A stretch of DNA of 64,000 nt, from assembly GCA_963784645.1 (NCBI GenBank), contig CAWARY010000011.1:186001-250000 (forward strand), read 5' to 3'. The stretch's first letter is position 1; each line of letters begins with the position of its first letter. The translations under genes were made by a program, and so were the position numbers. Below, in pieces: positions 7,341 through 16,195 of this stretch. This stretch comes from JBBRVW01 sp963784645 (GTDB taxonomy: Bacteria; Actinomycetota; Actinomycetes; JACCUZ01). The notes under the pieces were generated by a model, which searched no databases, was not told the origin of the DNA, and saw only the letters and a program-made list of their open reading frames with translations.

Positions 7341-9008
7341 ATGCCAGGTATGCCGGAGTCGCCTGTCCTCACCTCGTACGCCAGCGGTACCGCGGACGTC
7401 CCCCTGCTCGGAGAGACGATCGGTGCCAACCTCGAGCGGACGGTGGCGCGCTGTGGCTCCCGGGTGGCGCTGGTCGACGTCCCCAGCGGGCATCGGTGGA
7501 CCTACGCCGAGCTGGACGCGGACGTCGACGCCGTGGCCCGCGGGCTCCTCGGGATGGACGTCGGCGCGGGCGACCGGGTGGGCATCTGGGCGCCCAACTG
7601 CCCCGAGTGGGTGCTGGTCCAGTACGCCACCGCGAAGGTCGGTGCGGTGCTCGTGAACGTCAACCCGGCGTACCGCACCCACGAGCTGTCGTACGTCCTC
7701 ACCCAGGCCGGGGTCAGCGTGCTGGTCACCGCCGAGTCGTTCAAGGGCAGCGACTACGTGGCCATGGTGGAGGAGGTGCGTGGCGACTGCCGCGCGCTGC
7801 GCGACGTGGTCGTCATCGGCCGGCCGTCATGGGATGCGATGGTCGCGGCCGGCGTCGGTGTCGGGCCGACGGCGCTGCGCGCACGATCGGCGTCGCTGTC
7901 GTTCGACGACCCCATCAACATCCAGTACACGTCCGGGACGACGGGTTTCCCCAAGGGCGCGACGCTGTCGCACCACAACATCCTCAACAACGGCTACTTC
8001 GTCGCCGGCACGTGCGGCTTCACGGAGGACGACACGGTGGTCCTTCCGGTGCCCTTCTACCACTGCTTCGGCATGGTGATGGGCAACCTCGGCGCCACCA
8101 CCCACGGGGCCACCATCGTCATCCCCTCGAGGGGGTTCGACCCCGCCGCCACGCTCGACGCCGTCCAGCAGACCGGCGCCACGGCGCTCTACGGCGTCCC
8201 GACGATGTTCATCGCCGAGCTGGCGCTGCCCGACTTCGCGACGTACGACCTGTCGACGTTGCGCACCGGGATCATGGCCGGCTCGCCGTGCCCGGTCGAG
8301 GTGATGAAGCGGGTCGTCGCGGAGATGCACATGGCCGAGGTGACCATCGCCTACGGCATGACCGAGACCTCGCCGGTGTCGACGCAGACCCGGCGCGACG
8401 ACGACCTCGAGCGACGGGTGTCGACGGTCGGCAGCGTGCACCCGCACGTGGAGGTGAAGGTCGTCGACCCGGAGAGCGGCCTGACGCTGCCGCGCGGCGA
8501 GCCGGGCGAGCTCTGCACCCGTGGCTACTCGGTGATGCTCGGCTACTGGGACGAGCCGGAGAAGACCGCCGACGTGCTCGACCCGGCCGGCTGGATGCAC
8601 ACCGGCGACCTCGCGGCGATGGACGCCGACGGCTACCTCAGCATCGTGGGCCGCATCAAGGACCTGGTGATCCGTGGCGGCGAGAACGTCTACCCGCGCG
8701 AGGTCGAGGAGTTCCTCTTCACGCACCCGGACATCGCCGACGTCCAGGTCGTCGGTGTTCCCGACGCCACGTACGGCGAGGAGCTCTGCGCCTGGGTCCG
8801 GCTGCGTGACGGCGCCCAGCCGCTGGATGCTGCCGCCGTACGCGAGTTCTGCGCGGGGCGGCTGGCCCACTACAAGATCCCGCGCTACGTCCACGTCGTC
8901 GACGAGTTCCCGATGACCGTGACCGGCAAGGTCCGCAAGGTCGAGATGCGCGAGCGGTCCGTCGAGCTGCTCGGTCTCCAGGCGGCCGCCGCCCCGAAGC
9001 ATCCCTGA
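7341..9008 (+). CDS. AMP-binding acyl-CoA synthetase (FadD-like)
   Basis: 555 residues from ATG 7341, with GGGAGAGGG upstream. ANL-family motifs in order: P-loop YTSGTTGFPKG (about 195), A5 YGMTETSP (about 335), A7/A8 TGDLAAMD..GRIKDLVIRGGENVYPREVEE (about 415-455), and the catalytic lysine in TVTGKVRK near the C terminus. The enzyme activates a carboxylic acid as an acyl-AMP and transfers it to CoA. Closest look-alikes are medium/short fatty-acyl-CoA synthases of COG0318, but chain length cannot be read from sequence. It is monocistronic between a divergent hypothetical gene and a secreted-protein gene. Confidence 0.9.
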   Translation: MPGMPESPVLTSYASGTADVPLLGETIGANLERTVARCGSRVALVDVPSGHRWTYAELDADVDAVARGLLGMDVGAGDRVGIWAPNCPEWVLVQYATAKVGAVLVNVNPAYRTHELSYVLTQAGVSVLVTAESFKGSDYVAMVEEVRGDCRALRDVVVIGRPSWDAMVAAGVGVGPTALRARSASLSFDDPINIQYTSGTTGFPKGATLSHHNILNNGYFVAGTCGFTEDDTVVLPVPFYHCFGMVMGNLGATTHGATIVIPSRGFDPAATLDAVQQTGATALYGVPTMFIAELALPDFATYDLSTLRTGIMAGSPCPVEVMKRVVAEMHMAEVTIAYGMTETSPVSTQTRRDDDLERRVSTVGSVHPHVEVKVVDPESGLTLPRGEPGELCTRGYSVMLGYWDEPEKTADVLDPAGWMHTGDLAAMDADGYLSIVGRIKDLVIRGGENVYPREVEEFLFTHPDIADVQVVGVPDATYGEELCAWVRLRDGAQPLDAAAVREFCAGRLAHYKIPRYVHVVDEFPMTVTGKVRKVEMRERSVELLGLQAAAAPKHP

Positions 9009-9151
9009 CCGTGCGGGTGCCGAGGATCGTCACCCAGTGCCGCTGGCGGTGACGCAGCGAACACGGCCTTGCCACCTGGGGACATAAGGCGCAGATTGTC
9101 CCCCGAACCGCGTGGGAGACCCCCGGCGCGGGAGTTCCTCGTGGAGGTCAG

Positions 9152-10975
9152 ATGAGACCGGTCCGCTCCATCGTCACCCTCGCTGCCGCGGCAGCGATTC
9201 TCGCGCTCCCCGGCGTCGCGCTCGCCGCAAGCCCGGACCCCGGGGAGGTGACTGTCGGGAGCGAGGACAGCTTCTTCTCGCCGAACAAGCAGAACGAGCC
9301 CGGCCTCGCCGTGGACCCGGTGGCCACCCAGGTGCTGGCCGCCGGCGCCAACGACAACATCGACCTCGAGCGGTGCAACGCCGGCGACCCACGGACCTGC
9401 CCGTTCACGCCGGGTGTGGGCGTCTCGGGCGTGCAGTTCTCGCTCAACGGAGGAACGTCCTGGGTCCAGCCGACGTACACCGGCTACTCGGCCCGGAACT
9501 GCGTCGGCGATCCCGATCCGACGGTGACCACCGACGCCTGCACGCCGGTCGCCGACGGCCCGATCGGGACGCTGCCCTGGTACTACGAGAACGGGCTGGT
9601 CTCCAACGGTGACCCCGAGCTCGCCTTCGGGCCCAAGCCGACGGCTGGCGGCTTCAGCTACGCCAACGGTGCACGCCTCTACTACGCGAACATCGCCACG
9701 CCGTTCCCCGGCAACCCGGGCTTCAAGGGTGCCGCCGCGATCGCCGTCTCCCGCACGGACGACGTCGCCGCCGCCGCGACAGGCAGCCAGGCAGCCTGGA
9801 AGGCGCCGGTCATCGTGACCAAGCAGAACAGCGCGCTGTTCAGCGACAAGGAGCAGATCTGGGCCGACAACGCTGCCTCCAGCCCGTACTTCGGGAACGC
9901 CTACGTCTGCAACGTCGGCTTCCGCGGGACTGCGGGGTCGGAGCCGGTACTGCTCGCGCGCAGCACCGATGGCGGCGACACCTGGTCGACCAAGCAGCTC
10001 ACGGCTGCGACGAACAACGGCCAGACCGGTGGTCGTCAGGGCTGCGCGATCCGCACCGACAGCCACGGCGTCGTCTACGTCGTGTGGAGCGGCTTCGACA
10101 AGCAGCGCCAGACGGGCGTCTTCTACCAGGCCCGCTCCTTCAACGGCGGCGCGAACTTCGAGCGGCCGCGGGTGATCGTCGACGTCGCCGGCATCGGCCA
10201 GTTCGACCCGGTGCAGGGCCGGTTCACCATCGACGGCGTCGCGGGTGCCCGCACCGACGTCTTCCCGAGCATCGACATCGCGAACGGCGCCCCCACAGGC
10301 TCCGACGCCACCGACCAGATCCTGGTCAGCTGGTCCGACGACAGGGCCGGGACGAACAAGGAGCGGGCCTACCTGATCCGGTCGACCAACGGTGGAGCCG
10401 CATACTCGGCCGCGGCATCGGTCTCCCAGCCCCTCGACCGGGCCAACCAGCCCGCAGTGGCGATCTCGCCGGACGGCACCGACGCCTACCTGGTCTACAA
10501 CGCCTACCTGGCCGACTGGCAGGGCTCGACGGCCGCCCCCCGGCCGATGCTCGGCGTGGTACGGCACGCGGACATCGCCGCCAACGGGGCGGTCGGTCCG
10601 TTCGCGACCGTGCACCGTGGCGTCGAGGGCGATGCCAGGGGCTCCAGCGCCAACGGCCTCACGGCGGAGTTCCTCGGCGACTACAACTACGCGGTCGCCA
10701 CCCGGACGTACGGCGCCAGCGTGTGGAACGACGTCCGTGAGGCGGCCGACTGCCCCCTGATCGACCTCTATCGCCAGAAGCTGTTCGAGGCGGTCAGCGC
10801 CGGGGCGCCCCCGCTGGAGCCCGAGGAGCCCGACAACCGGGACGCCGCCGCCGAGCTGCCGCCCACGGCCCTGGGTGACCGGCCGGCACCGAACCAGGAA
10901 TGTCCGCAGACCGAGGGCTCGGCGTTCGGCAACACCGACATCTACGGCTTCGTGGCCGCAGACCCCACGCCGTAG
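9152..10975 (+). CDS. secreted beta-propeller protein of the sialidase/BNR type
   Basis: 607 residues, ATG 9152 behind GGAGGT. A Sec signal peptide (residues 1-25, AAAILALPGVALA|AS) leads the protein. Asp-box/BNR-like turns recur: NGGTSWVQP (about 108), RSTDGGDTWS (about 270), NGGANFERP (about 332) and SWSDDRAGTN (about 390). These are typical of six-bladed sialidase-fold propellers, often labelled exo-alpha-sialidase, but I see no convincing Arg triad, so enzymatic activity is open. Codon use and length are normal. A strong hairpin at 10991 follows the stop. Confidence 0.78.
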   Translation: MRPVRSIVTLAAAAAILALPGVALAASPDPGEVTVGSEDSFFSPNKQNEPGLAVDPVATQVLAAGANDNIDLERCNAGDPRTCPFTPGVGVSGVQFSLNGGTSWVQPTYTGYSARNCVGDPDPTVTTDACTPVADGPIGTLPWYYENGLVSNGDPELAFGPKPTAGGFSYANGARLYYANIATPFPGNPGFKGAAAIAVSRTDDVAAAATGSQAAWKAPVIVTKQNSALFSDKEQIWADNAASSPYFGNAYVCNVGFRGTAGSEPVLLARSTDGGDTWSTKQLTAATNNGQTGGRQGCAIRTDSHGVVYVVWSGFDKQRQTGVFYQARSFNGGANFERPRVIVDVAGIGQFDPVQGRFTIDGVAGARTDVFPSIDIANGAPTGSDATDQILVSWSDDRAGTNKERAYLIRSTNGGAAYSAAASVSQPLDRANQPAVAISPDGTDAYLVYNAYLADWQGSTAAPRPMLGVVRHADIAANGAVGPFATVHRGVEGDARGSSANGLTAEFLGDYNYAVATRTYGASVWNDVREAADCPLIDLYRQKLFEAVSAGAPPLEPEEPDNRDAAAELPPTALGDRPAPNQECPQTEGSAFGNTDIYGFVAADPTP

Positions 10976-10990
10976 CCGCAGGCGGTACCC

Positions 10991-11025
10991 CGGAGGACCG
11001 GCGCGTGGGTCGCGCCGGTCCTCCG
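10991..11025 (+). terminator. rho-independent-like hairpin after the propeller gene
   Basis: CGGAGGACCGGCGCG (10991-11005) pairs perfectly with CGCGCCGGTCCTCCG (11011-11025) across a 5-base loop, 15 bases after the stop codon. It has no T-run, which is usual for actinobacterial terminators. Confidence 0.85.
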
Positions 11026-11051
11026 CACGGCCATGACGTGTGCGGTGACGC

Positions 11052-11080
11052 TTGCGGTGACGTGCGACGCCAGGTACCTT
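11052..11080 (+). promoter_or_regulatory. leaderless promoter of the PadR gene
   Basis: TTGCGG (11052-11057), 17 bases, then TACCTT (11075-11080), ending 7 bases before ATG 11088. No Shine-Dalgarno sequence is present, so transcription and translation probably start together. TGCGGTGACG occurs twice at 11041 and 11053, overlapping the -35 region, and may be the PadR site. Confidence 0.6.
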
Positions 11081-11087
11081 GTGACGC

Positions 11088-11480
11088 ATGGAACCGGCCT
11101 CCGGCAACGTCGCCACCCAGCTGCGGCGGGGGGTGCTCGAGCACTGCGTGCTCGCCGTGCTGGCGAGGTCGCCGGAGTACGCGTTCGAGCTGGTCCGGCG
11201 ACTGTCGGAGGTCGACGGCCTGGTCACCAGCGAGGGCACGATCTACCCGCTGCTGTCGCGGCTGAGTCGCGACGGTCTGGTCGCGACGACCTGGCAGCCG
11301 TCCGACGCCGGCCCGCCCCGCAAGTACTACGACCTGACCGCTGCCGGACGGCGGGCGCTGGACGCGTTCGCCGCCGAGTGGACCACGTTCACCGAGGGTG
11401 TCGACGACCTGCTGCGGCAGGCCGGGGTCACCGTGGGTGGGCGGCCGAGAGGAGCACGAGGTGGCCGACGTGACCGCTGA
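11088..11480 (+). CDS. PadR family transcriptional regulator
   Basis: 130 residues. The winged helix shows the PadR signature: LRRGVLEHCVLAVLARSPEYAFELVRRL (helices 1-2), then TSEGTIYPLLSRLSRDGLV (recognition helix, about residues 45-63) and the wing GPPRKYYDLTAAGRRAL. A short C-terminal helix follows. Its stop overlaps the GTG start (11461) of a HAAS-domain gene; PadR-HAAS pairs are common in Firmicutes and actinobacteria, where the PadR protein represses the membrane-protein operon. Confidence 0.9.
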   Translation: MEPASGNVATQLRRGVLEHCVLAVLARSPEYAFELVRRLSEVDGLVTSEGTIYPLLSRLSRDGLVATTWQPSDAGPPRKYYDLTAAGRRALDAFAAEWTTFTEGVDDLLRQAGVTVGGRPRGARGGRRDR

Positions 11481-11808
11481 CCCGGGAGCCGACCCGGTGG
11501 AGCTGCCCGAGGTGCGCGAGTACCTCGAGCGCCTGCGCGCCGAGGGGCGCCACCTCGCGCCCGACCGGCTCGAGGAGATGCTGGACGACGTCCGCGCGCA
11601 CGTCCGTGAGGCCGTGGCCGCCGGGGTCGCCGCCGGCGACCACGCCGGCGTCGCCGCGCGCAACGCGCTCGAGCGGCTGGGGACGCCCGCCGAGATCGTC
11701 CGGGCGGAGGCGGAGCAGTCGGGTGGCGCCCGACCGGGCCGGAACCGGTCCCTGCGGGGCCAGCAGCGATGGTGCGCTACGGCGAGCCGGTGGCGATCTT
11801 CCTGCTGA
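11461..11808 (+). CDS. HAAS-domain protein (N-terminal half of a split membrane protein?)
   Basis: 115 residues from GTG 11461, with GAGAGGAG 6 bases upstream, overlapping the PadR stop by 20 bases. Residues 12-85 form the helical HAAS domain (VREYLERLRAEG..L.PDRLEEMLDDVRAHVREA, then ARNALERLGTPAEIVRAEAE). After about residue 95 the frame turns into unlikely sequence (CATASRWRSSC), while the +0 frame starting at 11769 carries the membrane part expected to follow a HAAS domain. Either two overlapping coupled genes exist or a single-base shift divides one gene; compare the intact HAAS-membrane protein at 20089. Confidence 0.75.
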   Translation: MADVTADPGADPVELPEVREYLERLRAEGRHLAPDRLEEMLDDVRAHVREAVAAGVAAGDHAGVAARNALERLGTPAEIVRAEAEQSGGARPGRNRSLRGQQRWCATASRWRSSC

Positions 11809-12149
11809 TGTTCGGCGCGTTCCTGCTCGTGGTGGGCTGGCTGGTCGGGGTCCTGCTGCTGTGGCTGTCACCGAGCTGGCGCCTGCGGGAGAAGCTGCTG
11901 GGCACCTTCGTCTGGCCGTTCGGCTACCTGAGTGTCCTGTTCGCCGGCGGCATCGTGACCGCCGTCGAGTCGTGCGTGTCGACCAGCACGGCGGCGGGCG
12001 GCAGTGACATCACGACCTGCACCGGCGGACCGCCGTACCCGGGCTGGGTGGGCGTGCTCCTCGCGATCGTCGTTCTGGTCGCACCGGTGGCGGTCGCGGC
12101 GGTCCTCTGGCGTCGCCGGCAGGCGGTGCTCGACGGGCGGGCGGCGTGA
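11769..12149 (+). CDS. small membrane protein completing the HAAS gene
   Basis: 126 residues from ATG 11769, overlapping the previous frame by 40 bases. Three membrane helices (about 8-32, 44-66, 92-112) surround a basic LSPSWRLREKLLGT loop, the usual membrane half of PadR-associated HAAS proteins. A Cys-containing outer loop (SCVSTST..TTCTGGPPYPG) is present. No Shine-Dalgarno sequence is obvious before the ATG, which favours either coupling to the upstream frame or a frameshift joining both into one protein. Confidence 0.7.
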   Translation: MVRYGEPVAIFLLMFGAFLLVVGWLVGVLLLWLSPSWRLREKLLGTFVWPFGYLSVLFAGGIVTAVESCVSTSTAAGGSDITTCTGGPPYPGWVGVLLAIVVLVAPVAVAAVLWRRRQAVLDGRAA

Positions 12150-12229
12150 CCACGCCGCAATACTCGCCACCCTGACGGCCACCGCCCTCGCGCGCTACGC
12201 CCTCGACTGACCTGACGACGCGGGGTGGA

Positions 12230-12772
12230 CTACCAGACGTCGCCGGGCCGCTCCTCGCAGGTGATCGCGGTGGTCGGGTCGAGGTCGGCGCTGGCGGGGC
12301 AGCGCAGCACGAGGAGGCCGCCGTCGTCGTCGGGCGTGCGCTGCACCCGTCCGTCGTCGAGGCGGACCTGCGTGGGGCCACCCCACCGCTCCCAGCCGAG
12401 CCGCTCGTAGAAGGCGTGCCTGCTGGTCGACAAGGCGCCCAGCTCGTACTGCTCGCGGAGCAGGACGCCGACGGCCGTCAGGACGGCGGAGCCCAGGCCC
12501 TGACGCTCCCGCCCCGGTGCGGTCGCCACCCCCTCGACGTAGCCGGCGGCGAACGGCCGGTCACCGACCAGGAGCAGCCGCGGCACCACCGCCGCCCCCG
12601 CCACGGGGACACCCTCCTCGAGCGCGACCACCCGCCAGCCGCCGTACGTGTGCTCCCAGTCGTGCTGGTCGAAGCGGCCGCCGAACGCCGCGAACGTCAG
12701 CTCGCGAAGGCCTTCCAGCACGCCGGCCGGGAGCTCGTCGCCGTCGGCCACCTCGACGTGGAGTGCGGCCAT
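12230..12772 (-). CDS. aminoglycoside 2'-N-acetyltransferase-like GNAT (AAC(2')-I type)
   Basis: 180 residues, ATG 12770-12772. The sequence follows the AAC(2')-I family throughout: FDQHDWEHTYGGW (about 36-48), GYVEGVATAPGRERQGLGSAV (acetyl-CoA loop R/Q-x-x-G-x-G/A, about 78-98), ELGALS, WERWGGPTQV, RTPDDDGGLLVLR and the terminal CEERPGDVW. Chromosomal AAC(2') enzymes of mycobacteria acetylate 2'-amino aminoglycosides, but their physiological substrate is unsettled. It follows XPB by only 2 bases and is probably co-transcribed. No mobile element is nearby, so I infer an intrinsic gene. Confidence 0.82.
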   Translation of the reverse strand: MAALHVEVADGDELPAGVLEGLRELTFAAFGGRFDQHDWEHTYGGWRVVALEEGVPVAGAAVVPRLLLVGDRPFAAGYVEGVATAPGRERQGLGSAVLTAVGVLLREQYELGALSTSRHAFYERLGWERWGGPTQVRLDDGRVQRTPDDDGGLLVLRCPASADLDPTTAITCEERPGDVW

Positions 12773-12774
12773 GG

Positions 12775-14427
12775 TCAGCTGGCGTCGAGCGAGGGCAGGT
12801 CGTCGGAGTCGACGATCCGGTAGGCGTAGCCCTGCTCGGCGAGGAACCGCTGCCGGTGCGCGGCGAAGTCCTGGTCGACGGTGTCGCGCGCGGTCACGGC
12901 GTAAAACCGTGCGGTGCGACCGTCGGCCTTGGGCCGCAGCACTCGACCCAGCCGCTGCGCCTCCTCCTGCCGGGAGCCGAACGTGCCGGAGACCTGGATG
13001 GCGACCGCCGCCTCGGGCAGGTCGATGGAGAAGTTCGCGACCTTCGACACCACGAGCAGCGACTCCTCGCCGGTGCGGAACGCCTGGAACAGCCGCTCGC
13101 GTTCCTTGACGGTGGTGTCACCCTTGATGACCGGGGCCTCCAGCCGGGCGCCGAGGTCGTCGAGCTGGTCCAGGTACTGGCCGATCACGAGCATCTGCTC
13201 GCCGCGGTGCCGGGCGACCAGCTGCTCGACCACCCGGGTCTTCGACGGCGTGCACGACGCGAAGCGGTAGCGCTCCTCGGGCTCCGCGGTCGCGTAGGCC
13301 AGCCGCTCGGAGTCGGTGAGCGTCACGCGCACCTCGACGCAGTCGGCCGGGGCGATCCAGCCCTGCGCCTCGATGTCCTTCCACGGAGCGTCGTAGCGCT
13401 TCGGCCCGATGAGCGAGAACACGTCGCCCTCGCGGCCGTCCTCGCGCACCAGCGTGGCGGTCAGGCCGAGCCGGCGTCGGGCCTGCAGGTCGGCAGTCAT
13501 CCGGAAGATCGGTGCGGGCAGCAGGTGCACCTCGTCGTAGACGACCAGGCCCCAGTCGCGGGCGTCGAGCAGCTCGAGGTGGGTGTAGACGCCCTTCCGG
13601 CGGGTCGTCATCACCTGGTAGGTCGCGATCGTGACCGGCCGGACCTCCTTGCGGGCACCGGAGTACTCGCCGATCTCCTCGTCGGTGAGCGACGTGCGCT
13701 TGAGCAGCTCGTGCCGCCACTGCCGGGCGGAGACGGTGTTGGTCACCAGGATCAGGGTGGTGGCGCCGGCCTGCGCCATGGCCGCCGCGCCGACGATCGT
13801 CTTGCCGGCCCCACAGGGCAGGACGACGACGCCGGACCCGCCGTGCCAGAAGCCGTCGACGGCCTCCTGCTGGTAGGCCCGCATCGACCAGCCGTCCTCG
13901 CGCAGCGCGATCGCGTGCGCCTCGCCGTCGACGTAGCCGGCGAGATCCTCGGCCGGCCAGCCGAGCTTGAGCAGCACCTGCTTGAGATGCCCGCGCTCGG
14001 AGGGGTGCACCGCCACCGTGTCGGGGTCCACCCGCTCGCCGACCAGCGGGCTGACCTTCTTCGACCGCACGACCTCCTCGAGGACCGCGCGGTCGGTGGT
14101 GATGAGGACCAGGCCGTGCACCGGGTGCTTCTCGAGCCGCAGCCGGCCGTAGCGGGCCATCGTGTCGGCGACGTCGACCAGCAGCGCGTGCGGCACGGCG
14201 TAGCGCGAGTAGCGCAGCAGCACGTCGACGACCTGCTCGGCGTCGTGGCCGGCGGCGCGGGCGTTCCACAGCCCCAGCGGGGTCAGCCGGTAGGTGTGCA
14301 CGTGCTCCGGCGAGCGCTCCAGCTCGGCGAACGGCGCGATCGCGCGGCGGCAGTCACCGGCCTGCTCGTGGTCGACCTCGAGCAGCAGGGTCTTGTCGGA
14401 CTGCACGATCAGCGGGCCGTCGGTCAT
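12775..14427 (-). CDS. XPB-type DNA repair helicase
   Basis: 550 residues, ATG 14425-14427. An N-terminal damage-recognition-like domain (1-170) precedes RecA-like domains: Walker A LPCGAGKTIVG (about 202), DEVH box VYDEVHLLPAP (about 293), GLTATLVREDG (motif III/RED, about 320), and C-terminal ISGTFGSRQEEAQRLGRVLRPK (motif VI, about 490). It matches the mycobacterial XPB/Ssl2 helicases, 3'-5' DNA unwinding enzymes. The related XPB-associated protein at 16518-18893 lies two genes away on the same strand, as in many actinobacteria. Confidence 0.93.
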   Translation of the reverse strand: MTDGPLIVQSDKTLLLEVDHEQAGDCRRAIAPFAELERSPEHVHTYRLTPLGLWNARAAGHDAEQVVDVLLRYSRYAVPHALLVDVADTMARYGRLRLEKHPVHGLVLITTDRAVLEEVVRSKKVSPLVGERVDPDTVAVHPSERGHLKQVLLKLGWPAEDLAGYVDGEAHAIALREDGWSMRAYQQEAVDGFWHGGSGVVVLPCGAGKTIVGAAAMAQAGATTLILVTNTVSARQWRHELLKRTSLTDEEIGEYSGARKEVRPVTIATYQVMTTRRKGVYTHLELLDARDWGLVVYDEVHLLPAPIFRMTADLQARRRLGLTATLVREDGREGDVFSLIGPKRYDAPWKDIEAQGWIAPADCVEVRVTLTDSERLAYATAEPEERYRFASCTPSKTRVVEQLVARHRGEQMLVIGQYLDQLDDLGARLEAPVIKGDTTVKERERLFQAFRTGEESLLVVSKVANFSIDLPEAAVAIQVSGTFGSRQEEAQRLGRVLRPKADGRTARFYAVTARDTVDQDFAAHRQRFLAEQGYAYRIVDSDDLPSLDAS

Positions 14428-14514
14428 CGGGGTCCCGGTCCCGTGGGGTGCTCGGTCATCCGACCATTGTCCGTCACGCCCAGCACGCTCGCCGCCACGC
14501 AGGGCGCAGCGCAG

Positions 14515-14558
14515 TTGTCAGCCGCTCGCCGCCGTATCCGGCGGCGAGCGGCTGACAA
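14515..14558. repeat. 19-bp perfect hairpin (REP-like family 1, copy a)
   Basis: TTGTCAGCCGCTCGCCGCC (14515-14533) and its exact complement at 14540-14558 enclose a 6-base loop. It lies between divergent genes, so it is not an ordinary terminator. A near-identical hairpin with the same arm and loop lengths is at 51778-51819, and both are followed by AGT and a G-rich run. Confidence 0.85.
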
Positions 14559-14573
14559 GTAGGGTGCGGCGCG

Positions 14574-15575
14574 ATGGTCACCCCTGCGTCCGGACCCGGC
14601 GACCGGCCGGTGTTCGTGATCGGCTGCCCCAGGTCCGGCACCACGCTGCTCACCCTCATGCTCAGCAGCCACTCGCGGCTGGCGATCCCGCCCGAGACCC
14701 GGTTCCTGCTGCCGGTGTTCCGGCGCCGGGCGTCGTTCGGGGACCTGACCGTGACGGCCAACCGGCGGCGGCTGGCCCGGGCGGTGGTGCGCCGCCGGGG
14801 GAGCAAGTTCGGCCACCTGGGCCTCGACGCCGACCGGGTGCGGAAGACGGTCGTGCACGGCCCGCCGTCGGTGGGCTCCGCGCTGGCAGCCCCGTACCGG
14901 CTGTACGCCGCCGACCGCGGCAAGGCCCGGTGGGGCGACAAGCGCCCGGGGTACTTCCGCAACGTCGACGTGATCCGGGCGCTGTTCCCCGACGCGCAGG
15001 TGGTGCACCTGGTCCGCGACCCGCGCGACAGCGTGGCCTCCCTCAAGCGGATGACGTGGTGGCGGCACGGGACGGTCGGGGCGGTGGCCACGTGGGTGCA
15101 CGCGGTCGACTGCGCCCGGGCGGCTGCTCGCCGGCTGCCGGCCGACAGCTTCCTGGAGCTGCGGTACGAAGACCTGGTGAGCGACCCGCGGCGGGAGCTC
15201 GAACGGCTCTGCGCGTTCCTCGGGGAGGACTTCGAGGAGTCGATGCTCGAGCACCAGGACGAGGCGGCCCGGCTGCCCGAGCGCCAGCGCGGCCGGTGGC
15301 ACCGCGAGACGCAGAACGAGGTCGGGACCCAGCGGGTCGGCACCTACGCCGGTGTGCTCAGCGCGGGCGAGATCGCCCTGGTCGAGCGGGTCGCCGGCTC
15401 CCGGATGCGCCGGCTCGGCTACGACGTGCCGGTCCGGCGGGGGACCGGCGGCGTCCCGACCCGCATGCTGCTGCGTTACGCGAAGAAGATCGCGCAGCTG
15501 CGGCTGCGCACGACCGTCCGGGCCCGCCGGGACGCCCTGCTGGCCGCGCCGGAGGGGTCGGTCGCCTACCGCTGA
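14574..15575 (+). CDS. sulfotransferase family protein (1)
   Basis: 333 residues from ATG 14574, only 16 bases after the hairpin. The PAPS 5'-phosphosulfate loop is VIGCPRSGTTLLTLML (residues 13-28), and the 3'-phosphate region VHLVRDPRDSVASLKRM is near residue 143. WGDKRPGY and the C-terminal basic helix (RYAKKIAQLRLRTTVRARR) also recur in the paralogue at 19017. The family moves sulfate from PAPS to lipids, sugars or proteins; the acceptor cannot be predicted. Confidence 0.88.
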   Translation: MVTPASGPGDRPVFVIGCPRSGTTLLTLMLSSHSRLAIPPETRFLLPVFRRRASFGDLTVTANRRRLARAVVRRRGSKFGHLGLDADRVRKTVVHGPPSVGSALAAPYRLYAADRGKARWGDKRPGYFRNVDVIRALFPDAQVVHLVRDPRDSVASLKRMTWWRHGTVGAVATWVHAVDCARAAARRLPADSFLELRYEDLVSDPRRELERLCAFLGEDFEESMLEHQDEAARLPERQRGRWHRETQNEVGTQRVGTYAGVLSAGEIALVERVAGSRMRRLGYDVPVRRGTGGVPTRMLLRYAKKIAQLRLRTTVRARRDALLAAPEGSVAYR

Positions 15576-15588
15576 GGCCCGAGGGTGC

Positions 15589-16044
15589 TCAGGCGCGTGG
15601 GTGCTCCGCAGCGCGCAGCCGCCCGGCCATCACGCGCAGCATCGGGACCGCGATCTCGGGGTGCGCTGCCAGCAGCTCGTGGAACGTCCACTTGGCCATC
15701 CCGAGGGTCGTCAGCCCGTCGTCGCCGGCCACGACGTCGGCGGATCGCGGCTTGCCGTCGATGAGCGAGACGTCGCCGAAGTAGTCGCCGCGGCGGAGCG
15801 TGGCGTGCGGCACGCCCGCGACCGAGGCGACGGCGCTCCCGTCGAGCACCACGTGCATCTCGACGCCCTTGGCCGAGAACGAGCGGAAGCCGCCGACGTC
15901 CTCGCCCTCGGCGATCACCGTGGTGCCCGCCTCGAACGACTCCCGGCGGCCGGCCTCGGCGATCCGCAGCAGGAGCTTGTGGTCGAGGCCCTCGAAGAGG
16001 TCCACGCCCTCGAGGACGTGCACGACGTCGGCGTCTGCAGCCAT
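15589..16044 (-). CDS. cyclic nucleotide-binding domain protein
   Basis: 151 residues, ATG 16042-16044 with GGAGG 6 bases upstream. A single CRP-type beta-roll fills the protein: FEAGTTVIAEGEDVGGFRSFSAKG, then LRRGDYFGDVSLIDGKPRSADVVA (phosphate-binding cassette, about 83-106). The PBC has G-D-x-x-L...R-S-A, close to the G-E-x-A-L...R-x-A consensus, so ligand binding is plausible. No HTH follows, so it is a stand-alone sensor or regulatory subunit rather than a transcription factor. It converges on the sulfotransferase gene with a 13-base gap. Confidence 0.85.
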   Translation of the reverse strand: MAADADVVHVLEGVDLFEGLDHKLLLRIAEAGRRESFEAGTTVIAEGEDVGGFRSFSAKGVEMHVVLDGSAVASVAGVPHATLRRGDYFGDVSLIDGKPRSADVVAGDDGLTTLGMAKWTFHELLAAHPEIAVPMLRVMAGRLRAAEHPRA

Positions 16045-16195
16045 CCGCGCCTCCTGCCGGTCGGTGTCTGCCTGCAACTTAGGCGCGCGGCCGCTGCGGG
16101 GGGAGCCCCTGCCGCGACACGACGGAATCCGTCGGTTCCAGAAGGGGCGCAACCCCCGCAAGCCCGGCGGGTCGCCACTGGCAGTCGGTTGGTGC

